From Euwallacea fornicatus (taxonomy: Eukaryota; Arthropoda; Insecta; Coleoptera; Curculionidae), in NCBI RefSeq assembly GCF_040115645.1, contig NC_089541.1, forward strand, positions 248,001 to 312,000: a stretch of DNA of 64,000 nucleotides, in the 5' to 3' direction. A model generated the notes under the pieces. It did no database searches. It was not told the DNA's origin and saw nothing but the letters and a program-made list of their open reading frames with translations. The position numbers and the translations under genes are program-made. This document shows positions 1-14,100 of this stretch, one piece after another; positions within the stretch are counted from its first letter, which is position 1, and each line of letters starts with the position of its first letter.

Positions 1-240
1 ATGTTGATTTTTCGGAGAAGCAGCCCTGCGTCACCATTTTGAATCTGAACACGAGATTGCGATATCTCATTGAGAAGGAAGCCGTATGTCCGCTTCTAAA
101 TGCGCGCAGAACATTCGCTAATTCTTTTCAATTAATCTCGTGACGTCTTCAGAGTGCGACCCCAAAGTTAAAAATTCAAGATTATCCATATTTCTTAAGT
201 TATACCCGAATTCTCATAACGGTTTCTTCGAAATACTCAC

Positions 241-1102
241 TATGACCAGTTGAAAGCCGATGATGCAAATCACCATGCTGCTCGACAGGAACTGAATCAG
301 CATAACCTCAGAAAAAACTTTTTCGGTTAATTGAAACAACCTGGTGGAAAACCCCGGTTCGGCCTCGTTTTGGTACTGAAACCGAAATAACTTACTTGTA
401 AATTTTATCGTGATGACTCACACAGTCTGCTAAATAACGCGTATTTCCATCTTCCCCTTGAGCCATACACAGCTGTCCGCAACCTCGCATTTTGGCCTTA
501 AGTACCATTATCTCCCCCTTGATGATGGCCATCAAATTAAAGGCTGTTAAATCGATACTGTAATTGGTGGATATAGATTTGACAATTGCGAAGCATTGAA
601 ATAAATACATTAGAAAATAGTTATAGTTTTTGAGTTTGACAAAAGTGAAAGGGAGAGGGAAGTCGTCCCGCGTGAAGAGGGATTTGGTCACGTATGTGGC
701 TCCCGTGAGGGTGCAAATCGAGCCGTAAATGTTACTTATAAAATTCGCTTGTGTGAGTGAGGGCATTAAATATAACTCTAAATCGGGGGTTAATGAGGAA
801 ATTGTTGGATCTTTTAAGAGGGAATCGTAGATTTCCTGCAAAAATAAGCGATTTTTCAGGAAAAAGACGCTCTTCAAAACGTAGGCGATGGGAGCGGTGA
901 TGTTGCTTAGCGTTTGCAGGAAAAGTAAAAGGTCATAGCGAAGGTAGATGCACTCGACCATTTGAAAAGACCAAAATATAACGTCGATCAGAAATGAAAC
1001 ACCGGTGAGAATTTTCGACTTGAAGGTCCGAGGGCCGATGGTCCAATAACGGAAAAACGTAAAAACGAATTTGCTTCTCTTGAAAACCGCTCGAAGGTTC
1101 AT
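241..1102 (-). CDS. odorant receptor (7tm_6 family), 5' part, truncated by window edge
   Basis: Two exons are visible: 1102-396, starting at a well-placed ATG with AAA just upstream, and 340-241. A 55-bp intron with GTAAGT donor and CACCAG acceptor separates them. Joined in phase, they read through the His-His-x-x-Ile segment into a Phe-Ser-x-Val-Met-Leu-x-Gln-Phe-Leu-Ser-Ser-Ser stretch, which is typical of insect odorant receptors just before transmembrane segment 5. About 269 residues are present; the family is usually 370-420 aa, so the last 110 or so residues (TM6, TM7) should lie left of base 1. I found no matching exon in 1-240. Family knowledge: these are seven-transmembrane subunits with intracellular N-terminus that form ligand-gated cation channels with Orco in olfactory neurons. 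The ligand cannot be inferred. A read-through reading ends at a TAA in the intron, which favours the spliced model. The gene points away from AQR. Confidence 0.88.
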
Positions 1103-2119
1103 TTTTAGTGACGAATGCAGAAGAAGTCTTAGACAACAAATGACTTAAAACGTGAAAAATCCTGTTGAATCATTAATTGCACTGGAGTAATTAAAAACGT
1201 TTTGTAATATAGCTACTAATTATTGCGAGTCTTTGATGAATTTCCTCGTGATGGTCGGCATCAAGGCCTGAATTTTTTATGGGGGATACTTTCTGTTCTC
1301 CATATAGGGAAATTAGAGAATAAATTCTTCTGTGAATTACTAAAAATATTGCTCGGCCATCTCATGCATATTAAATTAAACGTGAAATAAATTTAAGTTT
1401 AAGCATTATTCCCAACATTAACCTAAATTTGCACTATTTCCGTTTAAGTGGTTTTCTTTTCTATAAGAAGCCTAAAATTCAAAAAAATAGGTCTTGCCGA
1501 TTAATACCTAAATTCGCAATAAATATAACTCCTCCATAGAATCACAAAAGATACAATAACCGGGATAATAATTAATTCATAGGGTGTTTCGCTATAGTAT
1601 GTCAAAGAATTGAGAAGGTGAATCTGTTTATGATTTTAAGAGACAAAAATTCACATAAGCATGGGTCCGTTTTCGGTTCCAGTATCAAATACAAGGTTAT
1701 AAAAAATGTATCTTTACATCTTGTTTTCGCTCTCCAATTTTCATAGAAATATTTAATGCCGGATCTTATTAGAACAAAATTAAAAAAAATTATTACCTTT
1801 TATTTCAAGCAAAAAGTCAAAACAGCCCCATTGTTCACATGAACTTTCTTTGTTAACATCACCCTCAGATTTATCCCCCGAACTTTTGAATACTGCTATG
1901 AAACACTCTGTATACTAAAAATAGTTATCTATCTTCGCGCATTAGTTTTCAGTTTCCTCAAACGATGGCAATGTTTTGACAACTTATGACAGCGAAAAGC
2001 CGCTTAACCTCAAAATACAAAATATTTTGAAATTGGCTAAATATAATTATTATTTGGTTTAAAAACCCTTACTAATCGATTCGGTAACAAATCTAGCATA
2101 GTTTTTAGTGACCGCCAAA
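1103..2119. promoter_or_regulatory. divergent intergenic region between odorant receptor and AQR
   Basis: About 1 kb of AT-rich sequence separates the two divergent start codons. It must hold the AQR core promoter and the odorant receptor upstream region. I see no convincing TATA box or longer conserved element and no additional coding exon. Confidence 0.4.
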
Positions 2120-5100
2120 ATGTCTGAAAACATATCTGCTCAAAAAACCATCACAACCCCCACTGTGCAACAAATTCAAACTGACCGAATCACACAGGTA
2201 AGCCACTCTTATTTTTCTTATAACTTTGCACCATTTTCAGCTTAAACTTAGCTTGCAGAGAAATATTGGGCTCCCCATGCTGCAGCAGAACATACCAGTT
2301 TCGACCCCGAGGTCATCGAAGATGTCTACATGCAAGACATTCGTGGTAGCAAGTAAGGAAACATGCACCCCATATGCCATCCACAAACTTCACTGTGATT
2401 TTTATTTACAGCTATTCAATTCGACGTATAATGGTGCTAGAATTTAGTCAGTATTTGGAAAAATTTCTCTGGCCTAATTACAAGCCTGGAGCTTCTCTTG
2501 CCCACATTTTATCCATAGTAATTATGGTGAATGAAAAATTCCGAGAGCGAGTACAAGTGTGGCAGGTACAGCAGTAATTATTACTAAGTAAATATCTTAC
2601 CGGGCTAATGCATCGATTAATAGGCTTTTAGAAAATTTAACAAGCATTTCCCAGACTTTTTTCAAAGAGTGCTCGAAGCCTGCCTGGAAGATGAGCTACT
2701 GGTGACCATCAAAGAGCAGATGGCTTTGCTTGTCTTTTTAAACCATTGCTTTAACAGCATGGAAGAAGCAATCTGCCGCGACCAAGTAAAAAGACTTGTC
2801 TCACTCTCTATGTGGGTGTCTCTGCAGCCTGTGAGGCGAGAATACGAGTTCAAAGTCAATCCGAAATGGAAGAAATTTTGGAGGGCTATTCAGAGAAAGG
2901 ATGAGCCTGAGCAGTTGGAAAAGTTGATGTGGGAGAGGACATTTTTACACAAGCTTATGTTGAAGTTTTTGTTAGTGCTAGAGAGTATTGGAGAAACTGG
3001 GATTTGTTTACCTGATAAGGTGGGTTATTGCACATGTGGAATTTTTGTGATTTGATTATTATTTTTTAGGTACAATATTGTGAAAGGTTTCTAGAGCTCA
3101 TGATAGATTTAGAAGCATTGCTTCCAACACGAAGATTTTTTAATACTGTTCTGGATGATCGTCATTTGGTGGTCAGATGCCAGCTATCAGGACTGATTAG
3201 ACGGCCCGAGGGGCACTTATTTAATCAGGTAAGTCATAACTTCCAATTTCTCAGTTTATTTTTTTCTGAATATTTTCAAAAACACCTTGTCATTGGTGAT
3301 TATGAGAAAAAATAATAGTGAAAGTGAAACTTTGAATGTTTCTAATTAACTTTAGCATTGGGATGATGTTTGAAACTGTAGAAAATAGTCTATGCCAATA
3401 TCTAATTTTTGGTATGTGCTGATAATAGTATCTTTGTGTCAAGGTGACTTCCAAGGTCAGCGATATAAAAGAGATTGGATCTCTTCAATCTTCCAGTTTT
3501 AATTCGAAATAACGAACGTTCATTGTTTTATATAAAAATTTTATTCAAACAATTTAAGTACAATAATGGGGTGTAAAAATTATTATTATAAAAGTAACCT
3601 CATTTGAGGAAGTGAAAATGGTTATAAGAGAGGTTTTCCAATATTAGTGGTCCCTTTTTCAGTTCAAACAGGATTATCGAGGACGAATTAAGTGAGTAGC
3701 TATCCTAATATTTGACAGTCCGTTAGGAAGTATTTTAGTATTTATGAAAATGTAAAAAAAATAACATTTGAAAAAATTTAAATGTATATGTAATCAGTTG
3801 CTTTAATGTATAAGTAAACTACCAAGAAAGCTGCCAAAATATCACAAGTGGTTCTTCAAAATACCTAAAATATTAACTACCGTATAAAATATTGGAAAAA
3901 AGTTCTCATTTTCTATGCAATATGAGTATTAAAATAGAGATTTATCATTTTAAAACCTTAAAAGGCACTAATGTGAACTATACCCATACTTAAATACCGT
4001 GGGCTCCCTGTAATTGCAATAATTATTGTATTCGGTATTCATGGCTGTCATTTCATCCCCCCATTCATTCTCGGGTTCCGGCCGGCAACAGGGACAAATG
4101 CAGTTCTCGTAGCAGCACGTCTTTTTCAACATATAAGACACGTGTTTCTGATTGATCAGACAAATGTAAAACAAGAGGGGTCCCATGAACGTGTTCACTA
4201 TGATGTGGCTGTTGATCAGGCCCTCGTATTTCGAGAACGATGAGAGGAAGAACAGCCAACAAAGCGTCAGAGTTAAGAGTAGTAGAATGAACATTCTAAA
4301 GCTGTTTAAGTGGGGAATGTATTTAGTGTTGTGTGATATAAAAGGAACTTACCTATGCCTCAATTTATGATGAATTCTCCCATAAGTGTGCATGCGATTT
4401 ATCTTTTTGAGGGTCGTTGCGAAGAAGAAAACATCGGCTAGAACTGTGAAGGCGACAGGAACGAAGAATATAATCATACCCAGGGAACCAATTTGCTCCC
4501 GAGGCCCTTTTACAGTATTTTGAATTTCGGACAGATCCGGATAGTCCATAGTGAAATGTGCAAACATCGCCAGGCACCCCAATGTTATGGTGCACAGCCA
4601 AGCATACATCCCATAATAACAATACTTTTTACCGTCAGTAATGCGCAAAAAAACATTCCTTGATCTGTAATCAATTGAATCATAAAAGATAATCCTTAGT
4701 GATTAAAACTTACTTAAAAGTCTTCCAAATGTAAAACCCTAAAGTGTTCAGCCAAAAAAAGGCGCCCAACAAACTGATGTAGCAAATCGCTTCTGAAAAC
4801 ATTTTATACTTTCAATTAATACTGTGAAATGTTATCAAAAAACAACATTTTACCAGCAATTAGTAAGCTAATGTGACTCTTAAATACTGTCAAAAGCCGC
4901 ACTAGATCGGCAGTTTGACTAACTAGTAAACATAAGCACATTGTAGTCACAATGTTTCCAGCTAGGTCTCTTAAAGTCGGCATTACAAAGTATATAATAG
5001 AAATAGTCAATAGGCAAATTATAGTGATCCCATGACTGACAGGGCTCACAATATTATGCATTAAAAATTCGTTGGTTGCCCATTCATGATTGTGATCAGG

Positions 5101-8100
5101 ATTGCAGACCCAAGCAAATTCACGTAATTCATTATTGTCAATTTGCTACAATTAGAAAATTCAGTTTCAGTCCATACAAATAGAGGGGGGGATTAAGGTA
5201 TAATTAGTCAAAGTGTTGCTTTCTGGTTTTTAATACTTTTAAAGAAAGTAATTTTACAATTTACTTGTTAATCGATCTTGGAGTGACTCAGTAAAAAATG
5301 TTTATAGTCCTTTTGCCTACCTTATCAATGCAATATTTCCCTAAAACGTAATCATGAAATAACTTATTTTCCTCAATATTATACTCATTTTCCAACTCGA
5401 ATTCATTCGGAATTTGTGTGTCAAAGTAGTGCCGCAGGATTCCATTAGGGAGGAGTCGTAACTTGTCTGATGAAGACTGATAATGGAATATTCTCCATAA
5501 TTGAGTGCCTTTGCAGTTTGGCTTACCTATTACGAGTCTAAATAAATTATTTTAATGTAGAAATTAACATATATTTATTTTGAAAAAAAAATTATAGCTT
5601 TTTGATTTATTGCAGTGGGATTGTGTAAAAAAGGCTTTCTGACTTGATACATATGCTTGCAATCCTTTTTGAATCTATTATTGTTGATAAGTTTCGGTTA
5701 ACAAATTCAACCTTTTAAACTAGTGAAGCTTCACCCTGAGTGTTTTGATATACATTTTTGCCAAACTTTCTTATTCTAAATTGTGCTCCAAATGATTAAT
5801 TAATGATGATGAAACAAATGATGCTTTCAAATGGAATATAAACATCCCTGTTAGAGCAATCACGAAGTGCTTGAAAATGCCAATTAATTTTTCATCAAAT
5901 AATCTCCAAACAAATCAGTTTTCATAAGTTGAAAATGCACTATGTAATACCTGTAATCCACTTGTAAATTCGAACGACCGTTTTCAGCTGTAAACAAGGG
6001 GCTCCACAAATTTCCTGTTCCATTAGGTACTGAGCAATAGTTTCCCACGAGAATTTCGTTTGCGGCGCAACACTTGGGCACCACTATTGTGGGGCCTTTT
6101 GGTTCGTCTTGGCCTACACTAAAGTTAACGCCTGTAAGGAGCACAAACCAGGTGAAATGCTTCCGAAAGGGCATTTTGCTGATTTTGTTGTTAGAGGTTA
6201 GGGGCGATTTTGGTGCACGAATGTGGTCGCTTGGGATAGGAAATAGGCTAGCGGAGCCTTCATTTGAGTTTATGGAGGGTGTTTGAGCCTGAAATTTGGG
6301 TTTATAAATGATAATAAGAAAAATTAAGTAAATACATAATAATAAATGTTTTTAGGCTATGGAAGTAAAAATGAAGCTTGAGTTTGACATTTTTGACGAG
6401 TAGAGGGAGCTGTTTTAATTTTAGCTGATGAGTCAGCGCGCATCGTTGCCATTATGCCTTGTTTATGATGGTCCGTGGATTGAGATTTCATAGTAAATTG
6501 GTCTCACCAAAATGTTTTCGAGATGTGGCAATGGTGCTTCTTAGGGTGCGATTATACGACTTTGCGTATACGTTCTTTTCATTCATTTTAAAAATTAATT
6601 TATTTTATTATATAAATATACGTATATATATAAATATAGAAAAACAATTATGGCATTAGAGAGACGCGCCCAAAAATCACCCATCTAAACAAACTTCGTC
6701 TTCTGCTTGCCGATTTTTTACATTATATTTAATAATTCTTGCATTAGTTTTTGCCTCTGCACTTTCCATTTCCTCATCTTCAAGATACTTCCAGGAGCTG
6801 GGAAAGTGGATATTGCAGTAGTTTTTGGTGGCCAAAGCTCGGCGCACCCTTTTCCTGTACACCACCAGCACCAAAAAGATCAAAATCCCCTGGATCATAT
6901 TGCTTAAATCCAACACGAATCTGCAACCCAAACTTTTAAGTTCTTTCCGTAATAGGGAGAAGTAGGGATTTACATTAGGACTTTTCCTGTTATGGTTTGT
7001 TCTGCGGCAGCCATCGAGAACGTAATTACTTCCAAAATCCAGGTTATGCCCATTATAACGCAAAGTTTTGTGCAGAGTTTCAATCTGTAACATAATAATA
7101 TTTCATATATATTTTTTTATTTTACCCCATTTAATGCTAATTTTGTGTTATTTTACCGATATTTGAGAATTTTACTTTTGGACGTATGTACTTGTTTCCA
7201 AAGAGAAATAATTGTCCATAAGTAAAACAGAAAGTTGAAACCTAGCAATACCAACAAAGGTACATAAAAGTATATCCAATTGACTTTTCTAGCTGAAAAC
7301 GTAACAAATTAACCATTAATAATTCACATGAAAAGCTACTTGCATTTGAACCAGCAGTTATTTTCACCAAAACCTGGGCGAATGTCGTCCCAAAATTCCC
7401 AAGTAGAGTAATCGGCCGTAAGTAGAATTGCAAGAGCAAGAAGGGGACCTCCAATGCCCGTTACATGATAAATTATAGGCCAATTGAGGGTGGACCTAAG
7501 ATTCGGCCTTCTGAAACGGGAAAGTCGAATTTTAAGTTTATCTGGAGTTTCTGTAATACTCACACAGAAGTTCTCCAGATGTCGAACGAGAGGATTGCGA
7601 GCCAGAAGAACATGTAAAAGAAAGCGAAATACATAATACACGCCATGGCCCTGCACTGGCCCCATTCCAACTGTGTCAGCTGAAGTATTAATAAGGCCGC
7701 GTAGCTGCTTGCTAGACCTGCCAGCATGTGCATTTTGCATATGCCCTGACAGGGGGGAAATAGGAAATTTAATTGTGTCGGGTGCCTACATTACTTAGGT
7801 CGGTCAAACGAAAGCTTTGCACCTCAATTTTAACGTGAAAACGTACAAAAACGCTCTTTTTTATTGCGCGTTTAACCGTTCAACTTCAACTCTGGAACAG
7901 TGGTAACAGCTACCCACAAAACTTTAATTTCAAGGTGCGTCGACCGATACGTAATTTCGTGGGCATCTGCACCCAGACTATAATTTCTAAGTTTGAAGTC
8001 GCTGCCATTATACTCGTTGGTCTGACAGCTTGTCAAAGTCTGTGGGGGAGTTTATCACTACGAGAGCTGCAGACTTCGATATGGGCCCAGGAAGACCCGA

Positions 8101-11100
8101 AGAAGTGAGATATTACTGAATCGTTTCGACCGAGGGGAGTTGTCGCGAGTGCCACCAATTTACACGGGAAACGTTACGTTACGCGAGACAACGCTTTGGA
8201 CGAAATTTACTTTATTGCACGGAGTTAAACGGCGGTTATTTCCAGCATTTAATAAATTGATCAGGAAAATAACGAGAACACTTATTTTACGTGTCCACCT
8301 TTTTTAAGGACAAAATTACAAGTAAAGAAACGTACCCTTTGGAATTTGAGTGGTGAAACTCACCTCTGCCGAGACGATTCAGTGGCATCTCACTTCTAAG
8401 GGTCTTCCTGCCCCGCTCTGAAGTCTGCAGCTTTTACTGCGGTAAATGCCCCACAGACTTCGACAAGCTGTCATATCAGCGAGTATAAGTGGCTTCGAAC
8501 TCGGAGGTCACAATCGGGGTACAACTACGGTTGAAACGAGGTTTCGCTCGACACCCCTTCCGGTTAAAAACTCCGGGGGCAACGCTCCCCCCTGTTCGGC
8601 GGTTGGAGGGTTGAAAGTACAATAAAAAAAAATAATAATAGTCCCCCTCGAGTCAAAAATCAACGATTCGGAGCGTTTTTGCACTTTCTCATTTTAAAAA
8701 CTGAAATTCGAGGCGCAAAGGTTTCGTCGGGCCACCCCGTATTTACCTGCAGATCTAACAAGCTGGGGACGGAGAAGTACACCGCCATGGTTAGTAAGGC
8801 GAATACTGCAGAAATGCTCATTAACACGGTCTGGATTACGAATGGTTGGTGGTAGGTGTTCACCGAGTGTGTATCAACACACACTATGTATTTGCTCTCG
8901 TTTTGGGTGTTAAACTGGCAGTAGTTGGTAAATTTTCCAGTATACTCGTCGATTAGCGTTCCATCATTCAGCAGAGTAAAGCCCGTCTCCCGCATGTCGT
9001 CGAAGATCATCATTATGTGTTTGTCGCATTGCAAATCGATCTTGGAGGAGTTGGACGATGCACACCTCCCGTCCTCGTTGGCGTCTAAAAGGTTTTCGTT
9101 GGGGCAGCACTCGTGCAGCGCCCACGCCTTCACGAAGAAAATCTCCATCAGGGTCCACGCGATTAGAGATTTGTCGGCCATCGTTGATTACGTCACTACA
9201 CACTGGACTTCATGTTATCGAGAGCGAAAACTTGAAACTGAAAAAAAAAAATAAAAAAATACGATTTTATTTATCTCCTTTTGGCTCGATCGCGCAACAC
9301 ATGTTATTGTTATGTGCATTCACCGATTAACTCTGAAACGCGGAGTGCTGTTGGTTTATTCCCCACTTTGGATCCTCTTTCCGCAGTTTTATCGCAAAAC
9401 GGGATATCGCAATCTATACGGAAAATTTGCTCGACGCGATCAAATGAGAGGGGGGGGGGATCACTTGGGGAAGGTGTCCGGCAAGGGGGGATCACTTGGG
9501 GAAGGTGTCCGGTAAGGGGGGGGGGGGGCAATTCTTAAGTTGGAATAGCGCTTCCTGTCCCGCACTCTCGGAAGCCGAAATGTCTCATAAGAGAAATCGA
9601 TAAGAAGTTGCTTTGTAAGATTTACAAGAAAATGCCGATGTGACTCTTATAAAGCGGCGAACTGTTCGCTCGGATCGCTGCTTCGTAGGAGTTTTGTCGA
9701 GTCCTCGGTGCGGTCTCGATTTACGCGCGACGGTCTCCATGTCGCCAAATTCTCCATGGGAGCGCTTCACCGGCCACGAACGACGCGTGAATGAGAGCCC
9801 TCAACGTTCCCTTCCGGTCTTAGGTCTCCCTTCGAGAATTTTGCGGCACCCCGATTTCGCACCGCAGTGTCATGCGGCGCAGAAAACTATTTCTGAGTCT
9901 GCGAAGAACAGCGACTCAGTTGCCGGACTCGCGTCGTGATTTCGAAAATACACAGGACGAATCGTCAATAGTCTTTGTGCACTCTCCTCGTGCCACGCCC
10001 CCCTTGTCACGACCCCGATTTTCGCCATTTTTAGTTTCGCAGAAACCTTCTGCGCGCCGCAGAAGACAGTGGGGCGCCTCGGAAAACAGAAGGACGAACA
10101 GCGATTTTAAGGCTTCCGTTCGAGCCACCTTCGCTGCGACCTCGACTCTTGACGCACACTCACCGAAATTGGCAAATTGCGTGGAAAACCGCACGATGAT
10201 TCGTAATCTGTGGAAGACGAGACGATGCATTTCGATTGGTCGCGACTGTCGCGAATTTTCCAAAATGAGAAATACGAATTGTTTACAATTTTCCTGATTG
10301 TTTACGGTCGCGTCGCGCATGCCCCGACGCGACCTCGACTCTCGCAGCGTGTTCTCGGTATTTTTTCATTCCGCAGGAACCTCGTCGTTTCTCGCGACTC
10401 CCGCGCGATGCAGTAGAACGGGCCCGCGATGCGGAAATCGGGTGATGTAAAATTAGTAAGGTTTATCGCACGCCCCGATCCTTGTGGAAATGCGCTTTTA
10501 GGACCCTTTCAGTCCCCTCGGAGATACCCTAAAGTTAGGAAAAACTCAAAAGAGGAGGCGCGAAAATTGTAAAAAAACCTCCTGCTTTTATTTGCGCCTG
10601 CGCGCAGGGGCGCCAGGCGGTTTAAGCTGCAGCGGTGCCATCATATGAATACGTCATGCCCCTTTCGTCAGTTTAGCAATGTTGAAAACGACATGTCGGC
10701 GAAAGGCGAATGTGACGACGGTGCGGGGACCTGGTCAAGAAGGGCCGTCGTATCCGGTCGTCGTGACGTCAAGATTTTTATTTTTTTTTTAATGATTAAT
10801 AAAGAAATATGAAAAATACGCAAAAATTAAACAAACTAAAAACCGCAACAGACAAATAACGGAACGTAAACAATTTAATATATTTTTTACCTTTTTTAGT
10901 ATTTACGTATGTAAGATAAAAGCTCGTTAATCAAACATTCCCTCACTTTTGTTTGCTTTTTGCAATGTTAGTGGAACTGTTTCCGTTCGAAAAGCCTTTC
11001 GTCACTGGAGTGACGTACCGCGCGAAACTGTTCAGCGTTGTTAGAAGAGCGCTTGGGGGGCTCCCGCAATCGATGGCGGCTTAGAACCCGCACCACTCTC

Positions 11101-14100
11101 ATAGTCTTCGCCACTTCCATCTTGGATTTCTCGAATGGTGAGCACTGCGTTTGCAACTCGCTCATCAGATAAGGCAACGTTCATTTCCAAGCGAAGGTCG
11201 ACGTTTGCAAAATCAGTTCATCATTCATCTGACATAGAAAGGTTTCATTTTATCATGGCAAGGGGCACGTAATTTTGCCATCATTGTTATTATTATTATT
11301 CGTCCTTCCTGCCACCTTACCTAACGGGAGACCTTCCTCGTCGGAGTCGTGAGGTACTGTCGCTGTTGACGTTGACATATCTAATAGATCAATAGCGCAC
11401 AGCGTGCGTTGCTGATTATTTTCAGTAATGTTCGCCAGCCGAAGATTTCCAAAGCGCATTTTCATCGATTTCGTGACATCCCGATCGACCGATCGGCGGA
11501 GGTTCGAAAAAATGCCGGCAGCTTCCTCTGCACACCACAACCACCATGGTACATTCCGTAGCGTCGTCGTGTCCCGCAGGGGAACCACCCCGGATGTCTG
11601 ATTTTCGCGGACATTTCCACGATGGGCCGAATGCAGATCCGAATTTCGGTCGTTACACGTACGCGTGTGACTCGTCACAACTGACGTCATTACTCGCGAC
11701 TTTCGCTGCAGTCGCGTTCGTGTGCGCTCGTTCGGGGTTAGTCAAGATTAGGGAAATCGCTTGTTGTTGATATATTTTTATTAATTATTTCCTGTTCTCT
11801 GACTGCATCGTAAAATTTCACGAACTTCGGTGACCCATTTTCCGGGTCGCGTTCTATTTCCCGCCGTTATTGCGCCGATTTTCGTTGGTTTTATCGCCGC
11901 GGAAAACTTCCAGCAATTAATAAACTGCACCGAAACTTACGGTTATTTCGTTGTGAGTGAAACCGGAAAAAATTCGGTAAATTGTCTCAGGGTCCGATTA
12001 ACTTGGCGAGCCGATGGTGATGGTGAGGATGCGAGAAATTGACTTCAGAGAAACTGGTAACGCTTGTGGTTATATATACATGTTTATGGCCAGAATTTTT
12101 ACGTCTTTCAACGAGTAAGATAATGCGTTGATTATCGATGAAGTAATTGTTATAAATATTGCGAATCCTTAACGCAAATGCTGATGCGCAACGAGGAACG
12201 GGAACTTTTTGTTATCCTCTTCTGAAGCCGGGTACTTCTTCATCTGCGAGACCCGAATGGACTGCCGTTGCGCAACGCGCATGGGCCCAACTTGCAACTG
12301 TTGTAGGTTTAATGTATAATTCGAAGTGGAAAATCGTTTCGTTTCTCACTGCTCTCACGGCCCCTTTGGTTGTCTTGGAACTTGCAACGACAAGAGACTT
12401 AATTTGATTTGTTGCTTCGATTTGGGACTTTTTCCGTTTTGTGTTTTTCATTTGTATTTGGAATCGTTTTCCCCTGTGATCTATTGACTTTTTTTTCTAC
12501 TCAAGAAACTTCTCCGAAACTCCTCTGAGACCTCTGGGGGCCACACGGCACGGTCAGGCGTTGACACCATTCCAATTCGAAGTCCTTTGCATTGGACATT
12601 CCGTTTCTCCTAATGGAGTTTCCACGCGATCATTACTTTTTTCAGTAGACGCTCACGTGAGGCACATTCGAATCGATCACGCAAAGTGTCGCATCATCTT
12701 CGCTCGTTGCAGTTTAGTGAAGAAACTGGTTTCGTAGTGAGTACGTTTGTGCATTAATTGATTCCATAGTTAGCGCGAATGAATATGTGAAAAAACTCCG
12801 AAATTCTCCCGTTATCGCTTGTTACGCAAAAAAACCAGTCTCCAACAACAATAATTGTTGTTATTATTATAGACCAGCTGCCTTCAGGTTTTCTGAGAGG
12901 AAGGTGGCGTTCTGATGGGTTTTACAACCTGAAGGTGGTAATTGATTAAGTTCACTGCATTTCCCGCTTATTTTTTAATTGTTTGAGTTTCAAACGTGGT
13001 AAATTTTGGTCGGAACGCGTCCGAAATACCTCCCGGAGGTGGAATCTCACGCTTTGGAGGCGCCGAGCTTCCACCGAGAACGGGCTGCAACTTGCGGCTC
13101 CTTCATCTTCGAATTTTTCCACCCAAAACATCACTTTCCTAATCGGACATGTTTTTTTAATGTTCGTAATTTCCTGTATTGCACAATTTCTAGTTTTAGG
13201 TAGGCTGTCGCTCCGCCACCTATTTCAAAGGGCTTTGCAGACGAAGGGCCGTAACGAGGAAATTAGTGACAACTCGTTCCTCAAGTTTCGGCTGTCAGGA
13301 GGTGAAAAAATAAAACAAAACCCTGTATATATATATATCGATTTTTGTTATCGGTAGGAAGACATTAATCTTCTCATTATAAGTCGTTCATCCAGGCCCA
13401 AAGTGGCCAGTAAAACGCGGTTTTCGGTAATTTCGTGTTTTTTTTTACGATTCGCTCCAGTCTCTACAAGGAAAATTCCACGATTTTAGCGGGACTCATT
13501 CAAACAGAAATCTCAGTACGACTTTGCCAAAAAGTCTCGATTTCTTAATGATTTTTGAATTCTAGAACTTGCACCCTGAAAGCGCGTTTGTTCGATTTCT
13601 TGCGTGAAACGAAATCTAAACGGTTTTTCCCCTCTCCCCTTTCAGCTCTTGGACATGCTGAAGTTCTACACCAGATTCGAGATTAACGACGAAACCGGAG
13701 ACCCCTTGAGTGACCACGACATGACGCAGCTCCACTACGACAAAATAACTTCCTTACAGGTCAGTTTTCCACCCTCCGACCTTACACGATCTTGCCTAGA
13801 CCTTAACAAAGTTTCATTGTAAGAAGAATCTTTAGCGACGGCAATATCGGACGGGACTCATTATTTTCATTTCTAAATTTATATCTTTATGACATACGCA
13901 AAACATTTAAATTGCCACAAGTGTGTTTATGTTCTGGTGTTCTGGAACGTGTCATAAATCAACGAATACTCGCACCAGGACTGTACTCAGCGGTTTTGTG
14001 TTTGCAGAAAGCGGCCTTTTCTAAATTTCCAGAGCTGCGCCTCTTTTCGCTCGCCAATGTGGCCAGCGTGGACACTCGGAACGCGTTAGAAAAGCACTTC

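Larger units (their letters stand above)
3229..13645 (+). other. AQR intron 6, 10.4 kb, host of two opposite-strand genes
   Basis: The donor follows the codon for the last Gln of exon 5 (CAG|GTAAGTC) and the acceptor is CCTTTCAG at 13645. The exons on both sides read straight into each other in AQR homology, so nothing coding is missing. The intron contains two Methuselah-like genes on the minus strand (3968-9181) and about 4.4 kb of sequence with no recognised gene (9182-13645). Confidence 0.92.

Noticed and set aside
241..420. Frameshift in the left odorant receptor
   Set aside because: The apparent +1 shift is resolved by a 55-bp GT-AG intron (395-341) that restores the family spacing.
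9872..10320. Overlapping open frames of 141 (plus) and 134 (minus) codons
   Set aside because: CpG-rich sequence with few stops on both strands; no domain, no splice context and each is the shadow of the other.
11253..11690. 145-codon minus-strand frame with a good donor-like GTAAGG at about 11320
   Set aside because: No in-frame downstream exon could be found; the C-terminal poly-Asn comes from an ATT run. Not supported as a gene.
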